This document shows, piece by piece, positions 1 through 11,957 of a stretch of DNA of 64,000 nucleotides. A model generated the notes under the pieces. The model had not been told where the DNA came from. It made no database searches and worked only from the letters and a program-made list of their open reading frames with translations. Position 1 is the stretch's first letter; every line of letters starts with the position of its first letter. Both the position numbers and the translations under genes were made by a program. Source of the stretch: Apricaphanius iberus (taxonomy: Eukaryota > Chordata > Actinopteri > Cyprinodontiformes > Aphaniidae); assembly GCA_028564705.1 (NCBI GenBank), contig JAPXFQ010001003.1, positions 935,001-999,000 on the forward strand, written 5' to 3'.

Positions 1-480
1 ATTTCCTTAAGATCAGAATGTATTATAGTAGGTGACATGATCAGACTGGGGCTGGACGATACTGCCTCAAATCCATTTTGTGATAGAATCTAAAGCATGA
101 GCTGTAACAATATGAATTGCAGTATATTCTTTTTTAAAGTTTTTAAAATGTCAAAATGATTGCTTATGAAAATTCTCACTTTCAAGACACGCTGTAGCGG
201 AACTTCAAAAATGTTTAGAACGCCATTTAAAGATAATTAATTGTGCAAAATGTGTTTAAGTAATATTGAATTGAATATTTTCCAAAATAATGCAACACAA
301 ACATTTTCAAGACATAAATAAAGTTGAAGACATTTTAAATAAAAAAAGAATATGAATAAGAAGCCTGGTATCAAGCTCAAGAGGAAGTAAAATAAACCCA
401 AACCAAGTACCTTTTTAGGTTCATCTATTCTATAAACCCAGCGGTTCTGTGGTTTTTCTATCTGAACTCTTAGGTTTGAT
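1..480. other. AT-rich spacer, nothing recognised
   Basis: No exon, RNA gene or repeat family could be recognised. The sequence is AT-rich with short A runs and no long reading frame on either strand. Confidence 0.5.
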
Positions 481-491
481 AGAGAGCATCA

Positions 492-1660
492 GTGAAGAAC
501 AAGGAACGCAGCAGGCAGGCTTTAAACACCTCACAGACCACTGTTCAACCATCATCTGAAAATGGAAAGAGTTACGACACAACTACAAACCGACCCGGGG
601 ATTACTGTTCCCCTAAACTAACAGGCTGGACCATAAGAGTAATAATCAGAGTAGCAAAGAACTCCACGGTTACTCTGGATGAGCTGCAGAGATCCATTCA
701 CAGCATAGCTAGTAGTCTTGTTTCTCCACAAATCTAGATGTTATGCCATTGCTGAACGAAAATAGTGGAGGAAAAAAAAAAGATCCTGCTTGCATTTTGA
801 AACTTATTTATGCAGGGGATGCTGCAAGTATGTAGGAAACTATTCTCAGATCAGATTTAAAACATAAAATGTTATGTGGCAAAAAGCTGAAACTGCACAC
901 TACTGTGAACACAAAAAACCCCATTGCAAAACACGGTAGTGTGTGTTTTATGCTGTGGGGGATGGATCTCTTCAACAGGGACAGAGAAGGATGAAGCTAA
1001 ATTCTGTCCAGTCTTCACAGAAACCCTGTTAGAGGCAGTAAAAGATCATGGCAAAGATCCAATATCCAGCAGGACACAGACCCTAAAGACACAGCCAGAG
1101 CTGCAAATGGTTTAGATCACACGTGCCAAACTCAAGGCCGGGGGCCAAATCTGGCCTTTCATGACCATTTATGTGGCCCTCTAAACTCTAGAGTACCCTA
1201 TTGATAGACAAATTAAGTTCATTTTTTGCGCACCCCAATACAGTTTTATCACAAAAAAAACTGTGCTTATGTGAACAGTCCGAAATCACACCATTATCTA
1301 AAAATGTTCAGTATTACATTTTAATATGTACTTTTGGAATGCAGAGTCTGATTTTAATAGTTTGTAATAGTTTTACCAAAATTTTCTGCCACAATCGGCC
1401 CATTAAGGATATTCATCAGCTTGATGTGGCCCTAAATGAAAATGAGTTTGACGCCACTGGTTTAGACGATGATGAGTTAGAATGGCCCAAAGTCCACTTT
1501 AAAAAATCCTGTTCAGAGAGTCCTTCCATCTAGTCTGACTGAGCCTGAGCTGTTTTACAAAGAATGGGTTGTGATTTAGGTCTGCAGGTGTACAAAGTTG
1601 TTGCAGACTTGCAGCTGGATCAAAGATTAAACGATTTCTGACTCAGAAAGCTGAGCACAA
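492..1660 (+). mobile_element. Decayed Tc1-like transposon (transposase remnants)
   Basis: Three separated reading-frame pieces resemble a Tc1-type transposase in the right order. Positions 492-737 read like the paired helix-turn-helix half, ending near TVTLDELQRS. Positions 924-1115 resemble the central catalytic part (LLEAVKDHG followed by a damaged QQDNDPKHTAKA region). Positions about 1468-1640 resemble the C-terminal part (LEWP, then a SLTEPEL-like stretch). Frameshifts and substitutions break it everywhere, and a small hAT-type element splits it at 1118-1459. I could not place the terminal repeats. The family call rests on my memory of Tc1 transposases; it is certainly inactive. Confidence 0.6.
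1118..1459. mobile_element. Small non-autonomous hAT-type element (342 bp)
   Basis: The left end reads CACACGTGCCAAACTCAAGG and the right end, reverse complemented, reads CAGTGGCGTCAAACTCATTT, giving imperfect terminal inverted repeats. It is flanked by an 8-bp target duplication with one mismatch, GTTTAGAT at 1110-1117 and GTTTAGAC at 1460-1467. An 8-bp duplication is typical of hAT transposons. It carries no transposase and has jumped into the older Tc1 relic around it. Confidence 0.65.
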
Positions 1661-2003
1661 AGGAACGCCATGATTTTAGATTTCTATTTGTAGACAGTTT
1701 TGAAAAACGTGTTATTTTCCGTCCCTTCGCTGTATGCTTTCTAGGCTTTTGTGAAACTGTAACTGTGATAAAGGTTGTGAACATCTTTTATTAGGTCTTT
1801 TATACGCCTAATTGTAGGTCGCAATTGTTTCAACATTTATTCATAATGCAGGGCCAAAATGAATGCCGCTTTTGCTGATTCTATATAAGCGAGTGAGAAA
1901 CAAGTATTGGAGGGATAGAGCTGATAGTAATAAACTGATAGAAGCATTCTTTAATTTCTGTTTATGCGTCAGTGGGTATAGCTTAACAGTGTGTTATAAA
2001 AGG
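1661..2003. other. Spacer downstream of mrm1, nothing recognised
   Basis: AT-rich sequence between the Tc1 relic and the mrm1 polyadenylation signal. No feature could be supported. Confidence 0.4.
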
Positions 2004-2009
2004 TTTATT
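2004..2009 (-). terminator. mrm1 polyadenylation signal AATAAA
   Basis: TTTATT on the plus strand is AATAAA on the minus strand, about 60 bases past the mrm1 stop codon, a normal place for cleavage and polyadenylation. Confidence 0.5.
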
Positions 2010-2067
2010 GATAATAATCAGCAGCTTTATAATTTCAGATTTTACCCAGATGTTGTTTACAAGAGCA

Positions 2068-3219
2068 TTAATGACTCGTTTCCTTCTGTGATGAACATCT
2101 GGACTTGGTGAGCAGCAGAGAGTGCAGCAGGATGCCTGCAGCCACAGAGACGTTCAGAGACTCAATCCCGGGCGACAAGTCTCTTCCAGCTGGGATCGTG
2201 AGCAGAGTTTGACACACGGAGAGGAGCTTCGCAGAGAGCCCTCCCCCCTCGGTGCCCATCAGCAGCACCGTAGGCCTGGTCACCTGAAAGTCGGAGCAAG
2301 GGATTACAGGAATCCGGGACTCCTCTGGATTGGCTCCCACTGTTCCAACCACCTGCCAACCTTGTTCCACCTTCCTCCTCAACATGTCTTCCAGGCTGTC
2401 ACATCCATACACTTCCATGGCCTCCATGACACCCGAGCTGGCCTTGCTGACCACTGGAGACAGTGGGCAGCTGTGGCGAAGGCTGCTGATCACCCTGTCC
2501 ACGCCAAGGAAATAAGCAGAGCGTAGGATGGCACCCATGTTCATCGGGTCCTGGATGCGTTCAAGGACCAGCCACACAGGGAGGCCAGTCCTACTAGTCT
2601 TGGATTCATTGTCCAAGGTAAGAAGGTTCAGAGGACTGGCTCGCAGACACACTCCTTGATGCACTCCCCCTGAGGACATCTTGTCCAGATCTTTCTTGCT
2701 GACCCGAGTGATTTGTACCCCTCGCCGATGTGCCTCCTCACATACCGTTAAAACAGAAGCCCTTCGAGCGGTCTCGCCTTCTTTAACCAAGAGTTGATAG
2801 GCCTTCCTTCGTCCCTGGGTTAGAGCCAGGAGACAGGGAGCAATGCCAAAAACAACTTCAGAGGTCTCTTCTTGATTGGATTTCAACTGCCTCTCATTGT
2901 CCACCGGGAAGTCTTCCAGACACAGTTTCCTGAGCTCAGATGGTACCTTGAAGGCGGCTCCCCTCCCAAGGCTCTGTTTCTGTGACCATGGAATCTCATT
3001 CTTCGAGGATTTACCCTGGGGTGACCTTCTTCTGTCTGACATTCCTTCAGCTGTGGAGGCATTTGACCCTCTTTGGGGCCTTCTGACTGCAGGATCCCGG
3101 CTCCTGTCCGCCAGGCTCCGAGATGACCCTGCTGAGGGGCCCTTAGACACCTGTTTGCACAGTTTTCTACACCCGGTAAAAATTACCTTGTGCTGACGGG
3201 TAGAACTGCAGAGCCACAT
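2068..3219 (-). CDS. mrm1: Mitochondrial rRNA 2'-O-methyltransferase 1 (SpoU family)
   Basis: One uninterrupted frame of 383 residues. The C-terminal half carries the SpoU/TrmH-type SPOUT fold: motif 1 LERIQDPMNMGAILRSAYFL at about 219-238, motif 2 LLMGTEGGGLS at about 319-329, and motif 3 with IESLNVSVAAG at about 352-362, which together form the knotted S-adenosylmethionine site. The preceding region (about 120-200) looks like the SpoU substrate-binding domain. The N-terminus is rich in Arg, Lys and Ser with few acidic residues, as expected for a mitochondrial targeting peptide. MRM1 methylates one guanosine ribose in the large mitochondrial rRNA. Human MRM1 is about 350 residues and has several exons as I recall, whereas no intron is seen here. 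The first ATG of the frame is used; a short upstream 5' exon cannot be excluded. It is divergent from chmp2a. Confidence 0.88.
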   Translation of the reverse strand: MWLCSSTRQHKVIFTGCRKLCKQVSKGPSAGSSRSLADRSRDPAVRRPQRGSNASTAEGMSDRRRSPQGKSSKNEIPWSQKQSLGRGAAFKVPSELRKLCLEDFPVDNERQLKSNQEETSEVVFGIAPCLLALTQGRRKAYQLLVKEGETARRASVLTVCEEAHRRGVQITRVSKKDLDKMSSGGVHQGVCLRASPLNLLTLDNESKTSRTGLPVWLVLERIQDPMNMGAILRSAYFLGVDRVISSLRHSCPLSPVVSKASSGVMEAMEVYGCDSLEDMLRRKVEQGWQVVGTVGANPEESRIPVIPCSDFQVTRPTVLLMGTEGGGLSAKLLSVCQTLLTIPAGRDLSPGIESLNVSVAAGILLHSLLLTKSRCSSQKETSH

Positions 3220-3224
3220 CTTGA

Positions 3225-3915
3225 AATAGCGGCAAATCAGTTAGAAAGCAATTAAAGTCCGTCCCAATGAAACGTGCCTGAAAAGTCTGTAATCTGCAGA
3301 TCACTCCATGTGGTCATATATTTTACAAAGCGCTGTTAAGCCTCAGCTGGGAGTATAATCGTTGACTATTATGTCTTCCCCTAAAGATGAGAGGTCTACA
3401 GGTCGAATAAGCACATGCATACCACGCTGTGTCAAGCGCTTGATGTTGATACCGGATATTAGAACGTGTTCGTCATAAAATAAAAGCCATATGATCCGCT
3501 TTAATGGCAGAATATTTAAAAGGACAATGCAAAACTTTTCTTCACACCAAAAATAATCAGCAAATCTACTCAAAACAACAAAAAAGATACGCATAAACAC
3601 TAAAGATACTATTTTACACAAAAAGTTATTTTATTAATTTAATTTTACAAAATTGCACTAAATCCAGCTACCTCAAGGCATAAAAGATAGTTAATTAAAA
3701 ATAAGTATACATTGCAGGATTATATTTTTTTCAAAATTGTTTTTTTTTATTTGTAAAATAACCTAATTCTAATTGCTAAATTCATTTGTGGAAATTCAGA
3801 TTTATTAATTATTTCTGAAACACACCCCACAGGGTTGTATCTCCATTTTAATTTTCTGTGCTAATTTGTACACCCACACTTTTATTTTGAAAGTTATTTC
3901 CGCACTCTAACAACA
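3225..3915. other. mrm1 upstream sequence, AT-rich
   Basis: It holds the likely mrm1 5' untranslated region and AT-rich sequence up to the shared promoter. No coding region was recognised; the 92-codon frame at 3343-3621 looks like chance. Confidence 0.4.
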
Positions 3916-4010
3916 AGAATGACGTTGACGTAACGGCAAAATTGACGTCTTGACGTTCCGCCGCTACGTCACCCCGGAAGGGTAACTTTAGCAACGCGGA
4001 AGCGTTGGAA
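3916..4010. promoter_or_regulatory. CRE/ETS cluster, chmp2a promoter, possibly shared with mrm1
   Basis: Within about 90 bases there are five CRE-like half or full sites: TGACGTTG at 3920, TGACGTAA at 3926, TGACGTCT at 3943, TGACGTTC at 3951 and TACGTCA at 3965. Two ETS-type sites follow: CCGGAAG at 3974 and GCGGAAG at 3996. There is no TATA box. This is typical of housekeeping promoters. It lies directly upstream of the first chmp2a exon (donor after 4120) and about 700 bases upstream of the mrm1 ATG. Confidence 0.6.
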
Positions 4011-4120
4011 AGAAAACAAATAACCATTTAATTTTAGAGTCGAGCTAAAGTTGGAGACGAGTCTCTGAGCGCCGCTTGTGTTCTTTGTCTCCGTGTCTTT
4101 TACGACGACTGTCCTTTACG

Positions 4121-6461
4121 GTGAGTGTGCCTCGATGTCGGGCTCGGTGGGTTCGGAGTGTCGGGTTAGAGAGGAACAGAACCGAGTCCAACACGGCTGA
4201 AACCTGACTTTAGGCCTTCTGGTCATAAAACTAACAGCTGAGTAATATACAACGCATGATTTAAAACGAATATAGTTCACATGAATTAACGGAAAGGTTG
4301 TAAGTCAGTTTAATGTGGCTTAAAACGAGATGACTAGGATGTTACTGGACAAACACAGGTTCAGATGGAAATCCCCTCTGATCTATACTGAAACGTCTGA
4401 ACAGTTTATTGATATATAGGAAACGATGCCATGTTTTGTTAGTTGTATCAGTATTTTTTTTCTGGCAAAAGAATGAAAGATGTCAAACATTCTCATTTTT
4501 CAGCTTGGAGTCTTTTTAAAAAGAAATCTGTTTTATTTCCTCCGGGAATCTAAAATATCCTCAATAATAATAATAATATAGTGTTTAAAATCTATAATGT
4601 AAAGTTTCTTGTTTATTTTTTTACCAGGGTCTGAGAGATCACTCATTGGGTGATATTAACAGTATATTAATATTTAGGTTGTTGACAATAATACCGATGT
4701 TATACATAAATTCAATTACATTTCCATTACTTTTAAGTCATGTGCAACTATAATAAATACATAATTACATACTTTTCACCTGGATCTGAGAGATTAATTA
4801 TAGATTAAAATCTAAATTATGTTACTTCTATTTCCTTCAAATTAGCTACTTTTCAGTAAAGGTTTTATTACACTAAGTACATACATTAATAAGTAACTAG
4901 GCTTATCTTGGGAGAGAAAATGATATGATTTATTAATTATATACATTTTTTTTGTCTTTCTAATAGATCAGAATAATCCTTTTGTCTTGTAAGATTCTGA
5001 TTGACACTGATTTTCATCCCAGGTGAATAGCTTCCGTTTAGTGAATCTGTTTTATGCCACAAACCTAAAGGAGATTTCAAAATTTCCTTTTTACATTTTT
5101 TTTAAACCATCAGGTACAGGCTAGTGACCGCCAGTATAAAGATGTACCGAGGTGTGCAGAAGTTATTTCTAACTTACTACTCCTTCAGTTTATGGTCTTT
5201 TTTAAGAAGATATCAGAAAAGCTGTTTGAGCGACCAGAGTTTTTTCTTTGGCTGTGCAGAGTTTAAAGCTGGACTGCCCCTCCCTCACTTGTTGCTTTGC
5301 AGCCACTGAGATAGGTTAAAAATCTTGTCTGTGTGAATGAGGTTGAATATTTTTGTACACTTTACTGCTTAGCATGGTAAAGTTGCTTAGAGGCTGATTC
5401 TGCTCATTCTCTGCACAGTTCAGCCAAATCTGAGTTCACAGCACATCCAGATCAAGTGAAACTTTCTTTGTTTGAGCATCCTGCTCTCTGCTCTGCAGTG
5501 CAGACTTGTGGCCGAACAACAAACAAAATCTGGCCTCCAAAGACTTTCATCTGATTGTGATGATGTCATCAGTCAAGTGATGAGTGACTCAGCGCATTCT
5601 ATGCTATTTTAAGGTTTAATAAAATCATTTTCCATGTCATTCTTTGAACAGAAGTGTGATCTTATGATCTATACTAGAGTGCCACTATGTATTACTTAAA
5701 TTGGTAAATAAATATTTATACAAGTGGTAATTTTAGATTCAGTTTGAAATGCATATTAATACATAATCTGTAATCCATAAATCCATAAATCTGTGATTAT
5801 TGTAAAGTTATATTAAATTTTATAATGCTTAGTTAAAGAAATTATTTTGTTTAAATAATTACATTTGTAATTATTTAATTATTCTCTTTTGAATTAAATT
5901 AGTCAGCTTTAACCATGTGTGTCAATGGGCAGGGTTGCTGGCTTAATAAATAATTTTTGAATGTAATAAATTATTTACACATTTATATGAATCTAATTAA
6001 TTATCTAATTAAATATTTGATTTATTACAGCTTTATTGAAACTATCATATACAAAAATAACTATTTGACAAGTTTGTGTAGCTTTTGGCATTACAGACTC
6101 TAATAGTGGTTTAGATAAGTTGATTAATTTTGTTTTTTGTATGATCTGTTTTTTATATTTTGCCTCATTTTTATTTTGGGCCTTGAGACTAGTATAAAAA
6201 CGTTTAACTAATTGTAGTGTCAAATAGAAAATATTTAGGAAATAATTCATTTTATCATTTACTCCCCATTTGTGGGACAGTAAAGGATTATTCTATTCTA
6301 TAACCTCTTAAGGTATCATTGATGCATTGAAACTGCATTAATGAAACCCTGTTCAGCATTTGTCAACATGTTTCGCCCAGCTTTCTTTTTTTTTTTTTTG
6401 GAGTTTTATTTAATTTAATTTTTATTCCTATAATATTTTTGCTTTGTCTGTCTTGACACAG
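4121..6461 (+). other. chmp2a first intron, 2.3 kb
   Basis: It runs from the donor after the non-coding exon to the acceptor just before the ATG. AT-rich; I see no nested gene or clear transposon. Confidence 0.6.
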
Positions 6462-9222
6462 ATGGAGTTCCTGTTTGGGAAGAGGAAAACCCCGGAGGAG
6501 ATGCTGAGGCAGAACCAGAGGGCGCTCAACCGAGCCATGAGAGAGCTGGACCGAGAGCGAATGAAGCTGGAGCAGCAAGAGAAGAAGATCATCGCTGACA
6601 TCAAGAAAATGGCCAAGCAGGGACAAATGGTAAAAGGAAGCAGTGCTTGGAAGCAGCAGCATCTCAGTTTCAGAGACTGACCAGTTAATTTTAATCGGGG
6701 ACCGGCAGGACAAATAATTAGAAATTATATTGAACGCCAACTATGTGTTGGTCTAGAAACGCATTGATCAAGTATGTGATGCACTTTTTAAGGTTTAATA
6801 ACAGATAAAGGTTAGGATATATGATTTGATGCCTAAATATGTATAATTTTGTAAAGAAAAATCTGAAGGTCAGACCTAAAAAAACACAAACGAGCATCTC
6901 TGTTTGTCTCATGAGGAATTTCGTCTTGTTTAAATCTCTGCAGGACGCAGTAAAGATCATGGCTAAGGACTTAGTTCGCACGCGGCGCTACGTCAAGAAG
7001 TTCATCATGATGAAAGCCAACATTCAGGCTGTCAGCCTAAAGATCCAGACGCTCAAGTCTAACAACAGCATGGCACAGGCGATGAAAGGCGTCACCAAAG
7101 CCATGGCCACCATGAACAGACAGGTCTGTGCATCACAGTCGCTCAGACAAACTGTAATGGCAACTAGCGCCACCTTCCTGTGCTGATGAGGCCGTTTCCC
7201 TCTTTCCCACAGCTGAAGCTCCCTCAGATTCAGAAGATCATGATGGAGTTTGAGAAACAGAGCGAGCTGATGGATATGAAGGAGGAGATGATGAACGACG
7301 CCATCGATGATGCCATGGGTGATGAGGATGATGAAGAGGAGAGGTACGGGACTTCTGTTTGCATCCTCTTCTCAAAACGGCGTCATCCACACTAAAAAAA
7401 CGAAACCTCAAAGGTTTTTACGTTCAACATGATGCTTTTTAAGGTTTTGTTTCAGTATACGAAGCCAAGCAGCTGCTGGTTAGCTTAGCATAAAGGCCAA
7501 AAACAAAGGACAGTGGCTAACTTCACTCAATTGAACAAAATGTGTCTGGGAACACAGTGGATATTCAACCAGATAATTTATACATGCATCTCCAGTTATT
7601 TTATGTAACTCATTAGTTTCAAATACCTAGATTTCTTGCACACACAGTGATATATTCTAGCATTTCTTTCTTTTTATTCTGATGACTATGATTTAATGCT
7701 AATGAAAACATTTGTAATGATCATTTACCTGTAGACCGAAAGTAAGCTATTAAAGGTCAGTGTTAGGGAAAGCTGGCTGTTCAACATTTTGTGTCTAAGA
7801 ATATATTTTTTTATAGAAAAGTTTAGTGGAAGAAAAAGAATGTACAAGGAACAGGTATAAGGGGAGCCCATTCAACACTTTATGAGAGATTCATAAGAGG
7901 TGTACTGCATCCGCATTCAGTATCCACCCAGGTGGCAGAAGTAGAGTTATCCCTGGACAAGAGAACCTAATAGTTTTCTGAGTAGCTTTAAAATCAGGAC
8001 AGATTTATTGGATTTTGGCCATAAGGTGGAGCCCAAGAGATATTGTCTGTTACTGGAAAAAAAAAAGTAGGCCGACATTTAGGTAAATTGGGCCATCAGG
8101 TAAGACGAGACCCTTGAGGTTTGAGCTTCCTTGTCGGAATTTTGCACACATGTCTGCAAACGATTTCAAATTGTCTGCACGAATATAGATAAAAATATAG
8201 ACAAAAATAGATTTGAATGGTCTAAAGCTGCCAAAAGGTGGTCCAATTAACCTAAAGTCACCCTAGAGATGAACTGTTTTCAATGCGAAACCATGGAGCT
8301 TAACTCTTAGAGAGGTTGAAGTTGAGTTGATGCTAAAATGTGATTGAAATCAATTTATTATCTCAAAAAATTTTTTTTGAACGTTATAAAACATCAATAA
8401 AGACAGTTATCAAGTCATCACAAGAAGGGTAAACCACTGATGTTCATTGCTAGAGAAGCTGACTTTTAGAGGTGCTCTATTGAAGTATGTTAATGGAAAG
8501 TAAAGTGGAAGGAAAAAGTGTGGTAGCAAAAGAGCCTGGAGGAAGAGTGGGGAGGCACAGCATAAAAGCTGTTTTACATCTAGTGTGAAGATTTCACAGT
8601 CAGTGATGATTTAGGGTTCCATGTGATTTACTGGTGTTGGTCTATTGGGTTTTATAACGTCCAAAGTCAGCTCAGCCATCCACAGGACTTTTTACAGCCT
8701 GATGCTTCCTTCTGCCAGCAAGCTGTACGAAGACGCTGATTTCATTTTCCAGCAGAGCTCAGCACCCTATATGATATTTACATTTTCTTGGAAAAGTCTG
8801 ACTCATTAATACTTGAAATAAACACCTAAAATATATTACTTCCGTGTTTGATTAATCTAAAAAAAATAATTACTTTAAAGTTAAGTAAATGGTAAGCCTG
8901 CCTATTTTTATTTTTAAATCTGAGCCTTTTTTTATGTGTTTGTGCTTCTCACGCAGCGACGCCATCGTCTCCCAAGTGCTGGACGAGCTTGGTCTCAATC
9001 TGTCAGATGAACTGTCAAGTAAGAACACCCCAACCCAATCGTTAGTGTCTCCTCATACATTTTTCCCTGACGCTGAACCCCCTCGATGTTTCCGTTGCAG
9101 ATCTTCCGAGCACCGGAGGAAGTCTCTCTGTGGCCGGAGGAAAGAAAGCCGAGCCTCAGCCCGCCTTGGCCGACGCGGACGCGGACCTGGAGGAGCGTCT
9201 GAATAACCTGCGGAGAGACTGA
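6462..9222 (+). CDS. chmp2a: Charged multivesicular body protein 2A (ESCRT-III subunit)
   Basis: Coding exons 6462-6629, 6944-7123, 7213-7343, 8957-9018 and 9101-9222 join in frame at GT-AG sites to 220 residues (human CHMP2A is 222). A non-coding first exon ends at a clean donor after 4120. The protein starts MEFLFGKRKTPEEMLRQNQR, the basic amphipathic membrane-binding N-terminus of CHMP2 proteins. The helical core follows (KIMAKDLVRTRRYVKKF, MATMNRQLKLPQIQKIMMEF), then an acidic linker DAMGDEDDEEE at about 148-158. The C-terminus LEERLNNLRRD is a MIM1 motif that binds the MIT domain of VPS4. CHMP2A co-polymerises with CHMP3 and CHMP4 and recruits VPS4 in multivesicular-body sorting, cytokinetic abscission and membrane repair. 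AATAAA at 9875-9880 is the likely polyadenylation signal. The frame is intact. Confidence 0.95.
8390..8800 (+). mobile_element. Tc1-like transposase remnant in chmp2a intron
   Basis: The stretch resembles, at the nucleotide level, a Tc1-type transposase family I know from many fish genomes (TTCATTGCTAGAGAAGCTGA; CACAGTCAGTGATGATTTAG; CCAGCAGAGCTCAGCACC). It has no open frame and no terminal repeats that I could find. It lies in the fourth intron of chmp2a, on the same strand. Weaker remnants may extend back to about 7810. Confidence 0.5.
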
Positions 9223-9900
9223 ATGCACAAGAACTATCAGAGAGAGGAGCACTTTGGCGAGGGTGGTTAATACAAACTCACTCTGTGTCTAGATTCTGTT
9301 GGAGGCATGAGTGGCCAGCTGTCAGCAACAGGCAGACGGTTCTGTAAGGTGTATGGCTTTCTGTTTGAGGTGTTTTTCATTTAATGTGTATGCTATGTAT
9401 CTTATCATTACAAGGGTCATTGTCCTTCATAGGTCTAAAAATGCTCTCCTCTATTGAGACCAAATGACACAGATCGTCTGTACATACTAACATCTGAAAG
9501 CATGACGTATTTACAGTTTGAATCAACACTAATTACAGAGTAATTCAAGTAAAAACCAAAAGAAATATAGAACTGTTGAAAAAGGTGAAATTTTCTATGA
9601 CTGACGTTAAGAAATGTCAGCACATTTTGTACATGAGGTGAGTTTGGTGTTCTTTTCTATCATCAATGTTAAAACATTCTAGAAGGTTCTAGTAAAAAAA
9701 CATGGCTTAATATTGTTATTGTTATTATTGAAATTTGACAAAGAAAGGTATATTCTAGCAAACACTCCTGGTGATTATTTTATTGACATTTATGAGATCA
9801 GCAGCATCCTCATTACAAAGTGTTAAGGAGTCTGTTTTTTCTTCTTCTGAGAAATCTTAATTTTAGCTTTATTCAATAAACATTTTTTTCCAAAAGACTT
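9223..9900 (+). other. chmp2a 3' untranslated region
   Basis: From the stop codon to just past the AATAAA at 9875-9880. No other feature was seen; the reading frame at 9435-9623 is on the other strand and resembles nothing known. Confidence 0.6.
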
Positions 9901-10459
9901 TGTAGCGAGTTTCCCTTTGAAAAATCTTCTTTTTTTTTTGGAAACAGCAGTGATAACGTTAATAGAGTGAGGCTCTCACCTTTAAAGTGAAGGTATTTCT
10001 ATGCAGACTAGAGGAAAAAACATACATTGCATCTTGTTAACATGAAGCATTCTTGTGTTGGCAGAAGCTTTTCCACAGTCAGGTTCTGGCCCTAATTTCT
10101 GTTAATCTAGTAAAATAAGTCACTGCAACCTTTGTATTTTAAAATTTTGGCATTTGGAGGTTTAGAATCCTCAGATTTCATTAAAGATATTTACAGAATT
10201 TTGCTTTATTATAATTTTGTATCTTTTTGAAAGAAAACTGTGAACATAAGGCATCTGAGAACAGCCAAACAGTTGCAGAAGAGAGATGATGATCATTTTG
10301 GTGTGCACCTATGTAGTAATTAAATCTTAAGATTGAATCTGAGATCTTAAAATTACGATTTTAGTGGTGATTTATCCAGTGTGGAGGAGGAAGCCAGGGA
10401 AATATCTCTTAGCAGTAATAAGAAGGTCTAACAAACCGGCTTATTATCCTGGGATTTAA

Positions 10460-10620
10460 GAGCTCAGAATCAGAAAGGTTTTATTGCCAAATGTGTGAGC
10501 AGATTCACAACATTAGGAAATTGCTCCGGTACTTTGTACCGAAATGATAAGATAAACACTTATAAGCATTCAATAAATAAAATTAAAATGGGACAAAACC
10601 AGCTTAATATATACATGAGA
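10460..10620. repeat. Dispersed fish repeat fragment
   Basis: The string AGAATCAGAAAGGTTTTATT followed by GCCAAATGTGTGAGC is the start of a very common teleost interspersed repeat, probably the tail of a retroposon. The class is named from memory and is uncertain. Confidence 0.4.
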
Positions 10621-10629
10621 AAAAGTTGG

Positions 10630-11085
10630 CTGGTGTTTTTTTCCAAACATCTTGGAGAACTAGCCACAGATCTTCTGTGGATATAGTCTTCCTCACATCT
10701 TTCTGTCTCTATTTCATCCCAAACACGCTCCATGCTGAGATCTGGGCTCTGTGGGGCCACACCATCACTTCCAGGACTTCTTGTTCTTCATGCTAGAGAT
10801 AGTTCTTGATGACTTTTGCTGTATGTTTGGGGTCATCGTCCTGCTGCAGAATAAATTTGGGCCAATCATACGCCTCCCTAATAGTATTGCATGACGGATA
10901 AGCATCTACCTGTCTTTATCAGCATTGAGAATACCACTAATCCTGACCAAAACTCGATTTGCAGAAATGCAGCCTCAAACGTCCAATGAACCTCCACCAT
11001 GCTTCACTGTTTCCAGCAGACACTCATTATTGTAGTGCTCTTAAACCCTTCATCAAACTGCATTAATGAGGCATCAGTAAGCCAC
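10630..11085 (-). mobile_element. Decayed Tc1-like transposon fragment
   Basis: Read on the minus strand, broken frames give a Tc1-type order: TVKHGGGS near 11000, a GILNADKD-like stretch near 10910, a damaged MTPNIQQKSS region equivalent to NDPKHTAK near 10830, and SQHGACLG equivalent to SPDLNPIE near 10730. Many stops and shifts are present. No terminal repeats were found. Confidence 0.6.
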
Positions 11086-11089
11086 CTCG

Positions 11090-11957
11090 CATCTTTTTGG
11101 CGTATTCGTTTAAAGGATTACTGTTTGTCAAGGAAATAAATCAGTGTGACAGGCTTTGGGGGGGATTTAAATTTATTCACCTGCTTTAAAAGCCAGTGGA
11201 AAGGTATAGATTTCTTTGGTTTTCTGGTACTTAAATATATTTTCTTCTTAACAAAGCTTTGTCCATTCATATATATATATAACTGTCAACAGAAATTATC
11301 AATGTGTATTTTTACAACATCCAGTTGGGTTATGAAGACTTTTGAATTTGTGGACTGTCTGTTTTTGTAGAAGACTTCATTAGGATACAGGGTCATAGCT
11401 AATCAGATAAACCCTAAGATAATAAAACGCATCAGAGCAGCATTCTTTAGATGACAGATAAACCACTACTTACAATGTACTATATTTTGACAAGTTGTGT
11501 GCATTACAATGAGGAAAGTGGAGGATAAACGAACAAGTGTCACAACTGGAAAAACTGTACAGCTGATTAACAGTCATGTCCAAATGAAACAGGACAGCAG
11601 AGATTCATCCTTCTGTAGCTGATGATATACTGGACAACACATTTTCTGCTATAGAAACAGTGTTAAAGCTAAAACACCATCTCATATTTAACTGTGTTTA
11701 ACTGGAACAAGTGGTCTATACCAGTTATTATTCCTGGTCCTATCCATTTGTCTAAACGTTCTACATGTCCATTTATTGATTCATCAGTTGGCCTAGGGTC
11801 TATTTATCCGACCGTCCATAAATTAATCTGGCTCCCATTATTCCCTCCCTCCAGTCTGTATTTTCCATCTTCCATGTGTAGCCTGATCTCTGTAGAGATA
11901 CCTGCCATAGACTCATAGTAAACTTTCAGGGTTCCTACATATTTTACCAGTAAAATA
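11090..11957. other. Intergenic spacer, nothing recognised
   Basis: AT-rich DNA between chmp2a and msl1 with a short (AT)n at about 11270-11280. No gene or known element could be supported. Confidence 0.4.
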
